Positions 52,349 to 61,684 of a stretch of DNA of 64,000 nucleotides are shown piece after piece. A model generated the notes under the pieces. That model was not told the DNA's origin and did not search any database. It saw only the letters and a list, made by a program, of their open reading frames with translations. The translations under genes and the position numbers were made by a program. Position 1 is the stretch's first letter; every line of letters starts with the position of its first letter. This stretch comes from an uncultured bacterium (lineage in GTDB: Bacteria; Cyanobacteriota; Vampirovibrionia; Gastranaerophilales; Gastranaerophilaceae), in assembly GCA_949298805.1 (NCBI GenBank), contig CASFXY010000013.1, forward strand, positions 1-64,000, given 5' to 3'.

Positions 52349-54736
52349 TTATTTGCTAACTTTTATTTTCATTTGGTTTAAATAATTTTGTATTGCGCCT
52401 TTGTTCCAACTCACATCCGTCTTGAGTGCATTTAAGTCCATTTTTATAGAATCTTCTTTTGAAAGCTCGATATCTTTTTCCATGGCTTGTGCCAGTTTTG
52501 TGGAATTTCTGTCTTTTCTTGCAGCTTTATCCCAGTCCGGCGAAATGCATATAAATTCGTAATCTTTAACTGTTATGGCATTTGCTTTGTCTGCACCGTA
52601 ATCATCATAGGCATAAATTTTTCTTGAAATTTCACCATCAGAGCGCATACCTCCTACCTCTGTTGCTATAACATGAGAGCCTGCATATAGTCCTTTTAAT
52701 TCTGAAATTCCATAAGGCTCAAAATCTGAGGGCATGCAATTTCTTGTTGTCATATTCATTAAGAGCAGTCCGGAATTTGAAATTCGATTTTGGGTAAATA
52801 ATATTCTTTTGCCATATTCGCCCAATTCGTCTTTTTTGGCTTTAATGTAGTTTGCAATGTTTTCATCTCCGCCGCCTGAAATTAATAAAATAGGGAATTT
52901 GCGGCTGTTAGGATTGTATTTTTTGACAAGTTTTGTATAAGCATCAATCATTGTGTCAAAGCCCTTTTGCGAATCAAGGCGACTTGCCATAGTAAATATG
53001 GGCGTATCAACACTGGCGTTTGATATATCAATTCCGGATGTACCCTCGTAAAAATTAGCAGGATTATTTTGGTGAATAAATGGTGTTTGTTGATTATTAT
53101 TTTTAACTGCATCTTGAATTAAACCGATAAAAAGCTTTTTGTTATGAGTCTTTCTGCGCGAAAATGTGCTAGGATTGATTAAACTAACATCTTCGTCGGC
53201 TTGTTCCAGATAGGGCATTATTCTTTGTTCGGTTCCGAAAATTTCGCTTAATTTGCCCCCAAGGTCCTTGTTGAGAGTTTCTATATTTTTTCTTGTTGCT
53301 GCGAGCGGTTCTTTATCAACTCCATTAGGGTAAACATTTAAAGAGCCTTTTGAATTTTTTATTCTTATTACCTCATTTAACTTTGAAGAAAGACCTTTTG
53401 TTGCAAGTTCGTCTTTGTATCCTTCAGAAACCGGACCTATGCTTGTTGCAAGTACACATGAAGCATGGGCGGGATTTAGAGCATCTTCGTAAAATCCTAT
53501 TCTTTGCGATGGTGTTCCGAAAAGTAAAAATTGTCTGTTACCAATATCTGCTATACAGCTGTTTTCCACTATATCTCTTGCAAAATCACCATAAAGAATA
53601 TTAAAGTATTCTTCTATTACTTTTTTATCCCAACTTTGTCCTTGGTATCCGTCGCCTAAATTATGAACTACAACTGATGTGTTATTGGCAAGGTTTCTTA
53701 AATAATCTGTTGTATCTTTTCTTCTTGAGTGGATTGAGTCTTCGGCTCTTGAATAAAGACGCATTTTGCATAATAGCCCACCTGATTGCCAAGCTTCATG
53801 CGCAACAAGTTTATCCGGAGCTTTTAATAATGTACCGTCAGGAAGTTTCATTTCTCCTTCTTTTGCTTGAGCCAAAAGCTCGTATGTCATATTATTAAAT
53901 TGGGCCATACGTGCTCTTTCCGGACTGTGGGTTAAGTCTTGGTAAATCATTGCTGTATCGGTATCTCCGAAATTAAACATATCATCGTCATACAAGAATA
54001 ATGTTTTTTGTTTAAAAGGGCCGAACTCACCAAAATATACACTAAATTTGTCTGTTCTGTTACCTGTTTGTATGTCCCCTTCGTATATTTTTTCAACACG
54101 TGTTTTGTTGTTTGGGGTTATGTAATAAGTATTTCCGTTTTCATCCTTTTCAATATAATTAATTTTTTTGCCTTTTACACTTATATTGAACATTGGCGAA
54201 ATTGCAAGTGTATTAACACCCGCCTGTTCAAGCGCATGAGGCATTTCGCGTGCAATGTCCGTTTGACCTCCTACAGGGTTTGTATATTCATAACTTATTG
54301 ACCAGACATCAGGATTTACTACTCTGGCAGCTTTTGTTTCTCCGTTTAAAACTTTTGCAATATCTCTTGCCATCATACCTTTTGTGCTTGCTGGGAGTTT
54401 TAAATCATCTTTCAAATCAAGATAGAGCCCACCCCAAATACTCAAAAGATTATTGGGAATTTCAACCGGTATAGGCAGATTTTTTGCGGCTTGAATTGCT
54501 TTAAACTCAAGTTTATCTAACTCGCTTGCAGGATAACCGTTTGCTGCAATGGTGCGCAATTCCTGCAGAAGTTCTCTTGCTTTATCATTAATGCTTGAAC
54601 AATATAATAAAATTGCGCTGGCAGAAGTTAAGACATTTCTTTCTTTTTGGCTTTGCACATTTTTTTGGTTTGAATTAGTTTTTTTTGCCCCAAAAGATAT
54701 ATTTGTACTATATCTGTACGGCTGAATTTTTAGCAT
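52349..54736 (-). CDS. GT5 glycogen/starch-synthase-like protein with N-terminal FGA tag
   Basis: A 795-residue protein. The glycogen-synthase-type start WSISYEYTNPVGGQTDIARE (NPVGG replaces KxGG) and the C-terminal half of the GT-B fold are clear: SRLDSQKGFDTMIDAY, LLISGGG, NCMPSDFEPYGISELKGL with the catalytic Glu region, then AGSHVIATEVGGM. It is about 300 residues longer than bacterial GlgA, the extra being inserted between residues 170 and 500. The first 30 residues are a disordered tail with NISFGAKK. ATG 54736, after GAGGG, is chosen over an in-frame start at 54763. The substrate may be a storage or exported glycan. Confidence 0.78.
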   Translation of the reverse strand: MLKIQPYRYSTNISFGAKKTNSNQKNVQSQKERNVLTSASAILLYCSSINDKARELLQELRTIAANGYPASELDKLEFKAIQAAKNLPIPVEIPNNLLSIWGGLYLDLKDDLKLPASTKGMMARDIAKVLNGETKAARVVNPDVWSISYEYTNPVGGQTDIAREMPHALEQAGVNTLAISPMFNISVKGKKINYIEKDENGNTYYITPNNKTRVEKIYEGDIQTGNRTDKFSVYFGEFGPFKQKTLFLYDDDMFNFGDTDTAMIYQDLTHSPERARMAQFNNMTYELLAQAKEGEMKLPDGTLLKAPDKLVAHEAWQSGGLLCKMRLYSRAEDSIHSRRKDTTDYLRNLANNTSVVVHNLGDGYQGQSWDKKVIEEYFNILYGDFARDIVENSCIADIGNRQFLLFGTPSQRIGFYEDALNPAHASCVLATSIGPVSEGYKDELATKGLSSKLNEVIRIKNSKGSLNVYPNGVDKEPLAATRKNIETLNKDLGGKLSEIFGTEQRIMPYLEQADEDVSLINPSTFSRRKTHNKKLFIGLIQDAVKNNNQQTPFIHQNNPANFYEGTSGIDISNASVDTPIFTMASRLDSQKGFDTMIDAYTKLVKKYNPNSRKFPILLISGGGDENIANYIKAKKDELGEYGKRILFTQNRISNSGLLLMNMTTRNCMPSDFEPYGISELKGLYAGSHVIATEVGGMRSDGEISRKIYAYDDYGADKANAITVKDYEFICISPDWDKAARKDRNSTKLAQAMEKDIELSKEDSIKMDLNALKTDVSWNKGAIQNYLNQMKIKVSK

Positions 54737-54868
54737 ATTACCCTCGTTTATATCTAACAACACTATATAAAAATACCAGAAAAAATTTTTTTGCTATTTT
54801 AATATTAAAAAATGTAAATAAGATTTTCTCTTTAGACAAACAGTGATATGTTGTTGTAATATATTATC

Positions 54869-55153
54869 ATGAGCGAAAATTTAAAAGAACTTAAAAACTC
54901 ATATCCTGATTTTAACTTTGAAAATCTTGCCAAAATTGCAAATGTTGAGGTTAGATTAACTGCGCAATTAGGTAAGACAAAAGTTCCTCTAAAGGATATC
55001 TTGCGATACGAGCAAGGTGCAATTGTTATGCTTGATAATAAAGAAGAAGAACCAGTAGATATTTTTGTAGATAATGTTCTTGTGGCGCGTGGGGTTGTTG
55101 TTGCCGTTGATAATTGTTATGGTGTTAAAATAACGGAAATTATTGAACGATAA
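54869..55153 (+). CDS. fliN: Flagellar motor switch protein FliN (SpoA domain)
   Basis: A 94-residue protein that is little more than the SpoA domain of FliN: NVEVRLTAQLGKTKVPLKDI, GAIVMLDNKEEEPVDIFVDN and VVVAVDNCYGVKITEII match the FliN signature strand order. It forms part of the C-ring that reverses or powers the motor. It is alone and 46 kb from the fliE-flhA operon. A strong hairpin terminator follows. Confidence 0.88.
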   Translation: MSENLKELKNSYPDFNFENLAKIANVEVRLTAQLGKTKVPLKDILRYEQGAIVMLDNKEEEPVDIFVDNVLVARGVVVAVDNCYGVKITEIIER

Positions 55154-55163
55154 AAATAAAACC

Positions 55164-55200
55164 ATAAAATGTGAGCAGCTAAAAGCTGCTCACATTTTAT
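55164..55200. terminator. Terminator hairpin after fliN
   Basis: A perfect 17-base-pair stem with a three-base AAA loop; the core is TGTGAGCAGCT/AGCTGCTCACA. It is flanked by A's on the left and TTTTAT on the right, so it can stop transcription in both directions. Its right arm is also the start of the GC-rich repeat that follows. Confidence 0.85.
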
Positions 55201-55369
55201 AGGTTGCTTGTTCTCATTTTGCGCAGTCGCGCTAAAATTCGAACTTCGCTTCAGTCCAGTTTCGAAATTGCCGCCTTGCCCTTCGGCAAGCCGTCTAATT
55301 TCTCACATTCTATAGGTCGCTTGTTCTCATTTTGCGCAGTCGCGCTAAAATTCGAACTTCGCTTCAGTC

Positions 55370-55370
<1 letters not shown>
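55189..55370. repeat. GC-rich tandem repeat between fliN and ilvC
   Basis: Bases 55189-55257 and 55302-55370 are 69-base direct copies with only two transitions, 113 bases apart. The spacer holds a CTTGCC/GGCAAG hairpin. The copies contain CGCAGTCGCG and TTCGAACTTCG-type motifs, visibly richer in G+C than the surroundings. The second copy runs into the last base of the ilvC stop codon. Short ORFs crossing it look like shadows, not genes. Confidence 0.85.
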
Positions 55371-56395
<1,025 letters not shown>

Positions 56396-56449
56396 TTAGT
56401 GTAGCTTTAAAATATGTTATGGTCAATCTTTTTGTGATATATTTAAGCT

Positions 56450-57652
56450 ATGAATGAACTTTTATTATTAAATTATAAACTTTTAAGTTTAAGTATTTTT
56501 AATGGCATTTCAAAAGATAGTGCCATGATGTCTTTAATGGGTCTTTTTGCTTATTCTTCAAAGTCACTGAGTGAATCTTTAATATACTGCTCAAAATTTA
56601 TAAAAACTCTTTATGAAAGCGAATATAGAGGGGATTTTTCGGGGTATTTAAATGATTTAATTATGCATGACGAAAATGTTTTTACAAAAAATATTGCAAG
56701 GGGAATAAAACTAAACGAAAATATTTTAAATGCCGCAAAAACAGAGCTTGACGTATTAAATCAACTTTTTATGTATGACATGGACAAAATAAAAGAAATT
56801 TTGAAATTACAGTTTAAAGATAGCGAACATATTGTAAATCTTTTGGGAAATTATGACATAAGCAAAAAATGCATTAGTTTTGATGAACTTTGTGAGTATA
56901 TAAAAAATAATTGCTTTGGAATATATGCAAAATATGGCGCATTTTTTTATAAGGAACATGAAATTAAACCTGTCAAACATACTGACAATACTACATTTGA
57001 GGATTTAAAAGATTATAAAACGCAACAAAATACATTAATCCAAAATACACGCGCATTTATTGAAGGTAAAGGCGCGAATAATATCTTATTATATGGTGAT
57101 AGAGGTTGCGGTAAATCTTCCAGTGTAAAGGCAGTTTTTAATGAGTTTAAAAAACAAGGGCTAAAAATTGTTCAAATATTAAAACAGGATTTATCAGCAC
57201 TTGACACTTTACTTGAAAAACTTGCAAAAATTCCTGCCAAGTTTATTGTTTTTATTGATGATTTATCCTTTTCTCAAGAAGATGAAAATTTAAGTACAAT
57301 TAAGTCCGCTCTTGAAGGTGCAATCTCCAAAAGAAGTGAAAATATTGTAATTTATGCTACGACAAACAGAAGAAATATAGTAAAAGAAACTTTTTCTTCG
57401 CGCGAGGGAAATGAAGTTCATTTATCAGATACAATTGATGAAAATGCTTCATTGTCAGACAGATTTGGAATAACTCTTACTTTTCTTTCTCCGAATAAAG
57501 ATAAGTTTATTGAGATTGCAAGAAAAATAGCTGTCGATAAAGGTATTGAAATAAAAGAAGACTTTAATTTAAAAGCTGAAAGATTTGCACTGCTAAAAGC
57601 TTCGCGCTCGCCCAGAGTGGCGCAGCAATTTGTAAAGCAATACGGCGCATAA
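56450..57652 (+). CDS. DUF815-family AAA+ ATPase
   Basis: A 400-residue protein. The N-terminal 200 residues are helical. Then comes a P-loop ATPase: Walker A LLYGDRGCGKSSSVKAVF, Walker B FIVFIDDLSF, and IVIYATTNRRNIVKETF (sensor region). LSLSDRFGI-like sequence (ASLSDRFGITLTF) and SRSPRVAQQFV end the domain. DUF815 proteins are widespread AAA+ ATPases without an assigned role. It stands alone between ilvC and the 57.7-kb hairpin region. Confidence 0.85.
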   Translation: MNELLLLNYKLLSLSIFNGISKDSAMMSLMGLFAYSSKSLSESLIYCSKFIKTLYESEYRGDFSGYLNDLIMHDENVFTKNIARGIKLNENILNAAKTELDVLNQLFMYDMDKIKEILKLQFKDSEHIVNLLGNYDISKKCISFDELCEYIKNNCFGIYAKYGAFFYKEHEIKPVKHTDNTTFEDLKDYKTQQNTLIQNTRAFIEGKGANNILLYGDRGCGKSSSVKAVFNEFKKQGLKIVQILKQDLSALDTLLEKLAKIPAKFIVFIDDLSFSQEDENLSTIKSALEGAISKRSENIVIYATTNRRNIVKETFSSREGNEVHLSDTIDENASLSDRFGITLTFLSPNKDKFIEIARKIAVDKGIEIKEDFNLKAERFALLKASRSPRVAQQFVKQYGA

Positions 57653-57660
57653 ATGGAAAA

Positions 57661-57726
57661 ATCGCCTCAATTTATGAGGCGATCTCCTTTGCCCTGAGAC
57701 GTCTGGCACGACGGGCAAATCTTTTT
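57661..57726 (+). ncRNA. Two-hairpin structured element with T-run (terminator or small RNA)
   Basis: Right after the DUF815 stop codon, ATCGCCTCA pairs with TGAGGCGAT (five-base loop). A second hairpin, TTTGCCC/GGGCAAA, encloses an 18-base loop that contains the palindrome AGACGTCT and a possible GTC/GAC inner pairing, and is followed by TCTTTTTT. The second hairpin plus T-run is a plausible terminator. The structured, GC-rich loop is more than a simple terminator needs. I could not match it to a known riboswitch. Confidence 0.45.
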
Positions 57727-57730
57727 TGCA

Positions 57731-57780
57731 TTCAAATTATATTTATAATTTGAACATATAAATACAATATTCAAATTATA
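57731..57780. repeat. TTCAAATTATA inverted and direct repeats
   Basis: TTCAAATTATA at 57731-57741 is followed after two bases by its exact inverse at 57744-57754, and a third copy stands at 57770-57780. The site lies 70-120 bases upstream of the DUF486 gene and could be an operator for a dimeric repressor; nothing else supports that. Confidence 0.5.
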
Positions 57781-57851
57781 TATAAATAACAAGTATATGT
57801 AAATATATTTTACAACTGTTAATATTTTATTTGAGATATAATTAAAATGTT

Positions 57852-58193
57852 ATGTTGAAATCACTTACTCCGGTTATCTTATTAACAATTTCAAACGTAT
57901 TTATGACATTTGCTTGGTATGGTCACTTACGCCATAAACAAAGTGCTCTTTGGTTGGTAATACTTGTTAGTTGGGGAATTGCTTTTTTTGAGTACTGTTT
58001 TCAGGTTCCTGCAAATAGAATAGGGTCTTTTTATTACTCGGCAGCTCAACTAAAAACAATCCAAGAAATAATTACACTTGTGATTTTTAGCATTTTTTCA
58101 GTTACTTATTTAAAAGAACAATTCAAATGGAATTATCTTGTAGGATTTTTATTCATAATCCTTGCTGCTTTTTTCATATTTAAAAAATGGTAA
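57852..58193 (+). CDS. DUF486 (DMT-type) small membrane protein
   Basis: A 113-residue protein with four hydrophobic helices (VILLTISNVFMTFAWYGHL, LWLVILVSWGIAFFEYCF, IITLVIFSIFSVTYL, YLVGFLFIILAAFFIF). The motif QVPANRIG is typical of DUF486, a relative of small drug/metabolite transporters of unproven substrate. The upstream inverted repeat and hairpins may regulate it. Confidence 0.85.
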   Translation: MLKSLTPVILLTISNVFMTFAWYGHLRHKQSALWLVILVSWGIAFFEYCFQVPANRIGSFYYSAAQLKTIQEIITLVIFSIFSVTYLKEQFKWNYLVGFLFIILAAFFIFKKW

Positions 58194-58234
58194 CATTTAA
58201 TTTTCATGACACTACTTTATGTTAAATTGTTAAT

Positions 58235-61200
58235 ATGAAATACGTTCCATTGCATTTACATACGGAATATTCACTGCTTGACGGTGCAATTAAAATAAAA
58301 GATTTATTTGATTTTGCCAAAGAGCACAATATGCCTGCAGTTGCACTAACAGACCACGGTGTTATGTTTGGTGTTATTGATATGGTATTAAATGCAAAAG
58401 AATGTCCCGAGGTAAAACCACTTATAGGCTGCGAATTTTATATTTGTGAAGGTGATGTTATCAACGATAAAACAACTAAAAAAACTCTGTATCACCTTGT
58501 TTTAATTGCAAAAAATAATGAAGGTTATCAAAATTTAATAAAATTAGATTCTATTGCCTCAACTCAAGGTTATTATTATAAACCGCGAATTAACCATGAA
58601 ATGCTCGAAAAGTATTCTGCAGGCATAATATGTTTGAGCGCGTGTATTCAGGGTGAGGTTGCAAGAAATATTTTAGACGGAGATGAACAAAAAGCACTTG
58701 AAAAAGCTAAATGGTATAAAAATTTATTTGGAGAAGATTTTTATATTGAATTACAAGATCATGGCTTGCAAGAACAAAAAGAGTCAAACCCTAAACTTAT
58801 TCAAATAGCAAAAGATTTGGGTTTAAAAATGGTTATCACAAATGATTCTCATTATCTTAGAGCTCAAGATGCTCTTTGGCATGATACACTTTTATGCGAA
58901 CAAACAAAATCTTCTAAATCGGATACTAACCGTTTTAAGTTTTCAAATAACGAGTTTTATGTAAAAACTGTTGAAGAATTAAGACACGCTTTTGATTGGA
59001 TGGATGAAGATACATTTAATCAATGTATTGAAAATACTGTTGAAGTTGCAAACAAGTGCGATGTTCATATTGAATTGGGCAAGTCCCACCTTCCGTCTTA
59101 CCCTGTACCTGAAGGCTATACGATAAGCTCTTATTTTGATTATTTGTGCCGAGAAGGTCTGAAGAAAAGATACGGAGAAAATTATCCCAAGGAAATTGAA
59201 GAACGCTATGAATATGAGCGTGGAGTAATCGAGAAAATGGGCTTTCCTGCTTACTTCTTGATTACGTGGGATTTTATAAATTGGGCAAAAGAACATGGTG
59301 TTCCAACAGGTCCCGGACGTGGTTCTGCTGCAGGAAGTATAGTTGCTTATGTTTTAGGTATAACTGAACTTGATCCTATAAGGCATCATCTGTTATTTGA
59401 AAGATTTTTGAATCCTGAACGTATTTCAATGCCCGATGTCGATATTGATTTTTGTAAACGTCGCAGGGGCGAGGTTATTGACTATGTTACCAGAAAATAC
59501 GGAGAAGACCACGTATGCCAGATTATAACATTTGGTACACTTGCTGCAAAAGCAGCTCTTAAGGCTGTTTGCAGAGTTTATGACATTCCTTTTTCCGATT
59601 CAAACAAATGGGCAGGTATGATACCTTCTGCCCCGGGGACTAAGCTTGACGATGCCCTAAAAGATGGGATGGAGTTAAAAAAACTTTGTGATGAAAATGA
59701 AATGGTAAGACGCTTGGTGGATGAAGCACGACATCTTGAAGGTCTTAAGAACCAAGTGGGAACACATGCTGCAGGTGTTATTATTTCACATAAACCGCTT
59801 GATGAGATTATTCCTATTGCTCTATCAAAAGAAAAAGCCACAACAACACAATATCCTATGGTCCATATTGAAAAACTCGGGCTTTTAAAAATGGACTTTC
59901 TGGGGCTTGAAACTCTTACTATTATCAGAGATACTCTTGATTTGATTAAAATGCGCCATGGAATTGATTTTGATATCAATAAAATTCCTCTTGATGACCC
60001 TAAAACATTTGAGCTTTTAAAACGTGGTGATACAGACGGCGTTTTTCAGCTTGAATCCGGTGGTATGAAAAAGCTTGTGAAAGATTTAAAACCAACGGTA
60101 TTTGAAGATTTAGGTGCCCTTGTAGCTCTTTTTCGCCCCGGTCCTCTGGAATCAGGCATGGTAAAAGACTTTGTAGACAGAAAACATGGACGTCAAAAAA
60201 TTGAGTATGCTCATCCTTTGCTGGAAAAGATTTTAAAAGATACATACGGGACAATTGTTTATCAAGAGCAAATTATGCAAATATTTCAAACTCTTGCCGG
60301 ATATACGCTTGGTGGTGCGGATATGGTCCGTCGTATGATGGGTAAGAAAAAACTCGATGAAATGGCAAAACAAAAGGGTATTTTTATTGAAGGTGCAGCT
60401 AAGAACGGCATGTCAAATAATGACGCGGCAGCACTTTTTGAACAAATTGAAAGTTTTGCAAAATATTGCTTTAACAGAAGTCACAGTGCAGCTTATGCTT
60501 TTGTTGCCTATCAAACGGCTTATCTAAAAGCACATTATCCTGTTGAGTATATGTGCTCAATTTTAACTTCACAAGCCGATAATCAGGATAAAACTCAGCA
60601 ATACATTTTGCAATGTCAGGCCTTAGGGATTAAAGTTTTGCCGCCCGATATAAATAAATCATCATCTCAATTTTTCCCTGACGGTGATAATATTCGTTTT
60701 GGGCTTGCATCAATTAAAAATGTCGGCGGGGCGGTTATTGATGAAATTGAAAAAGAACGCAAAAATAAAGAATTTGAAAGCTTTTTTGATTTTTGTTCGC
60801 GGGTAGACACTAAGTGTTTAAATAAAAAGACACTCGAGAGTTTAATTAAAGCAGGTGCATTTGCCGGTCTTGAAAAAAGCAGGAAACAACTTTTGGATAA
60901 TATTGATAATGTTGTCGATTATGTTCATAAGGATAAGAAAGCTCAAAGCAGCGGACAGGTAAGTCTTTTTGCAGCATTGGGCGAAGAAGCTCAAGATTTA
61001 AATATTCCGACTTTTGAGCTTTTAGGTTCTTCTGATGACGAGTTTTCAGATTCAGAAATTCAACAATTTGAGCATGAATTGCTGGGGATTTATGTAACTT
61101 CACACCCGTTATCATCAATAAGAGATACCCTAAAGTATATTACAACAGATACCGTCAATGATATTTTGGAAAATCCGGAAAATGATAAAAATGTTACAAT

Positions 61201-61684
61201 TTGCGGACTTTTATCGCAAGTTGTGCAAAAAGCAACAAGAAAAGACCCTTCCAAGTTTTTAAAGACAGGAATCATTGAAGATTTAACAGGTAGAGTTGAA
61301 GTTGTTATGTTTCCTAAAACCGTTGAAACTTGCGGGCAGTATATGAATAGTGAAGAAAGAGTTATTATAAAAGGAAAAATTCAAAACCGCGAGGAACAAA
61401 TTAATCTTGTTGTTCAGGAAATAAAACCGATTGGCACAATTAATCTTGTAAAAATAAAATATAAAGAAGATTTAGGTTTTGAAGAAAATATTTATTTAAA
61501 AGAAGTTCTTTCAAGATATAGGGGTGATGACCCTGTCATTATTGATTTTGCCGATGATGATAATGAACGTGTTCAAATGCTTACAAGTTCAAATTTATGG
61601 GTAAAAAATGCCCCCCAGCTTGAAGATGATATCATGAAAGCTTTTAAAGATAAACTTGAAATGGAAGTGGTCGCGCTTAATTAA
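58235..61684 (+). CDS. dnaE: DNA polymerase III alpha subunit
   Basis: The replicative polymerase subunit, 1149 residues. The PHP domain (about 1-280) keeps its metal-binding motifs PLHLHTEYSLLDGA, ALTDHGVMFG and TNDSHYL, so it may still be an active nuclease. The palm has PTGPGRGSAAGSIVAY and the catalytic MPDVDIDFC. DTDGVFQLESGGMK and the helix-hairpin-helix region follow, then an OB-fold (VTICGLLSQVVQK) near residue 1000. Its stop overlaps the convergent SNF2 gene by four bases. Confidence 0.97.
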   Translation: MKYVPLHLHTEYSLLDGAIKIKDLFDFAKEHNMPAVALTDHGVMFGVIDMVLNAKECPEVKPLIGCEFYICEGDVINDKTTKKTLYHLVLIAKNNEGYQNLIKLDSIASTQGYYYKPRINHEMLEKYSAGIICLSACIQGEVARNILDGDEQKALEKAKWYKNLFGEDFYIELQDHGLQEQKESNPKLIQIAKDLGLKMVITNDSHYLRAQDALWHDTLLCEQTKSSKSDTNRFKFSNNEFYVKTVEELRHAFDWMDEDTFNQCIENTVEVANKCDVHIELGKSHLPSYPVPEGYTISSYFDYLCREGLKKRYGENYPKEIEERYEYERGVIEKMGFPAYFLITWDFINWAKEHGVPTGPGRGSAAGSIVAYVLGITELDPIRHHLLFERFLNPERISMPDVDIDFCKRRRGEVIDYVTRKYGEDHVCQIITFGTLAAKAALKAVCRVYDIPFSDSNKWAGMIPSAPGTKLDDALKDGMELKKLCDENEMVRRLVDEARHLEGLKNQVGTHAAGVIISHKPLDEIIPIALSKEKATTTQYPMVHIEKLGLLKMDFLGLETLTIIRDTLDLIKMRHGIDFDINKIPLDDPKTFELLKRGDTDGVFQLESGGMKKLVKDLKPTVFEDLGALVALFRPGPLESGMVKDFVDRKHGRQKIEYAHPLLEKILKDTYGTIVYQEQIMQIFQTLAGYTLGGADMVRRMMGKKKLDEMAKQKGIFIEGAAKNGMSNNDAAALFEQIESFAKYCFNRSHSAAYAFVAYQTAYLKAHYPVEYMCSILTSQADNQDKTQQYILQCQALGIKVLPPDINKSSSQFFPDGDNIRFGLASIKNVGGAVIDEIEKERKNKEFESFFDFCSRVDTKCLNKKTLESLIKAGAFAGLEKSRKQLLDNIDNVVDYVHKDKKAQSSGQVSLFAALGEEAQDLNIPTFELLGSSDDEFSDSEIQQFEHELLGIYVTSHPLSSIRDTLKYITTDTVNDILENPENDKNVTICGLLSQVVQKATRKDPSKFLKTGIIEDLTGRVEVVMFPKTVETCGQYMNSEERVIIKGKIQNREEQINLVVQEIKPIGTINLVKIKYKEDLGFEENIYLKEVLSRYRGDDPVIIDFADDDNERVQMLTSSNLWVKNAPQLEDDIMKAFKDKLEMEVVALN

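Noticed and set aside
57661-57851. Guanidine-type riboswitch controlling the DUF486 transporter-like gene
   Set aside because: I compared the hairpins with ykkC, mini-ykkC and guanidine-III consensus from memory and could not match the conserved loops; a T-run between it and the gene is better explained as a terminator.
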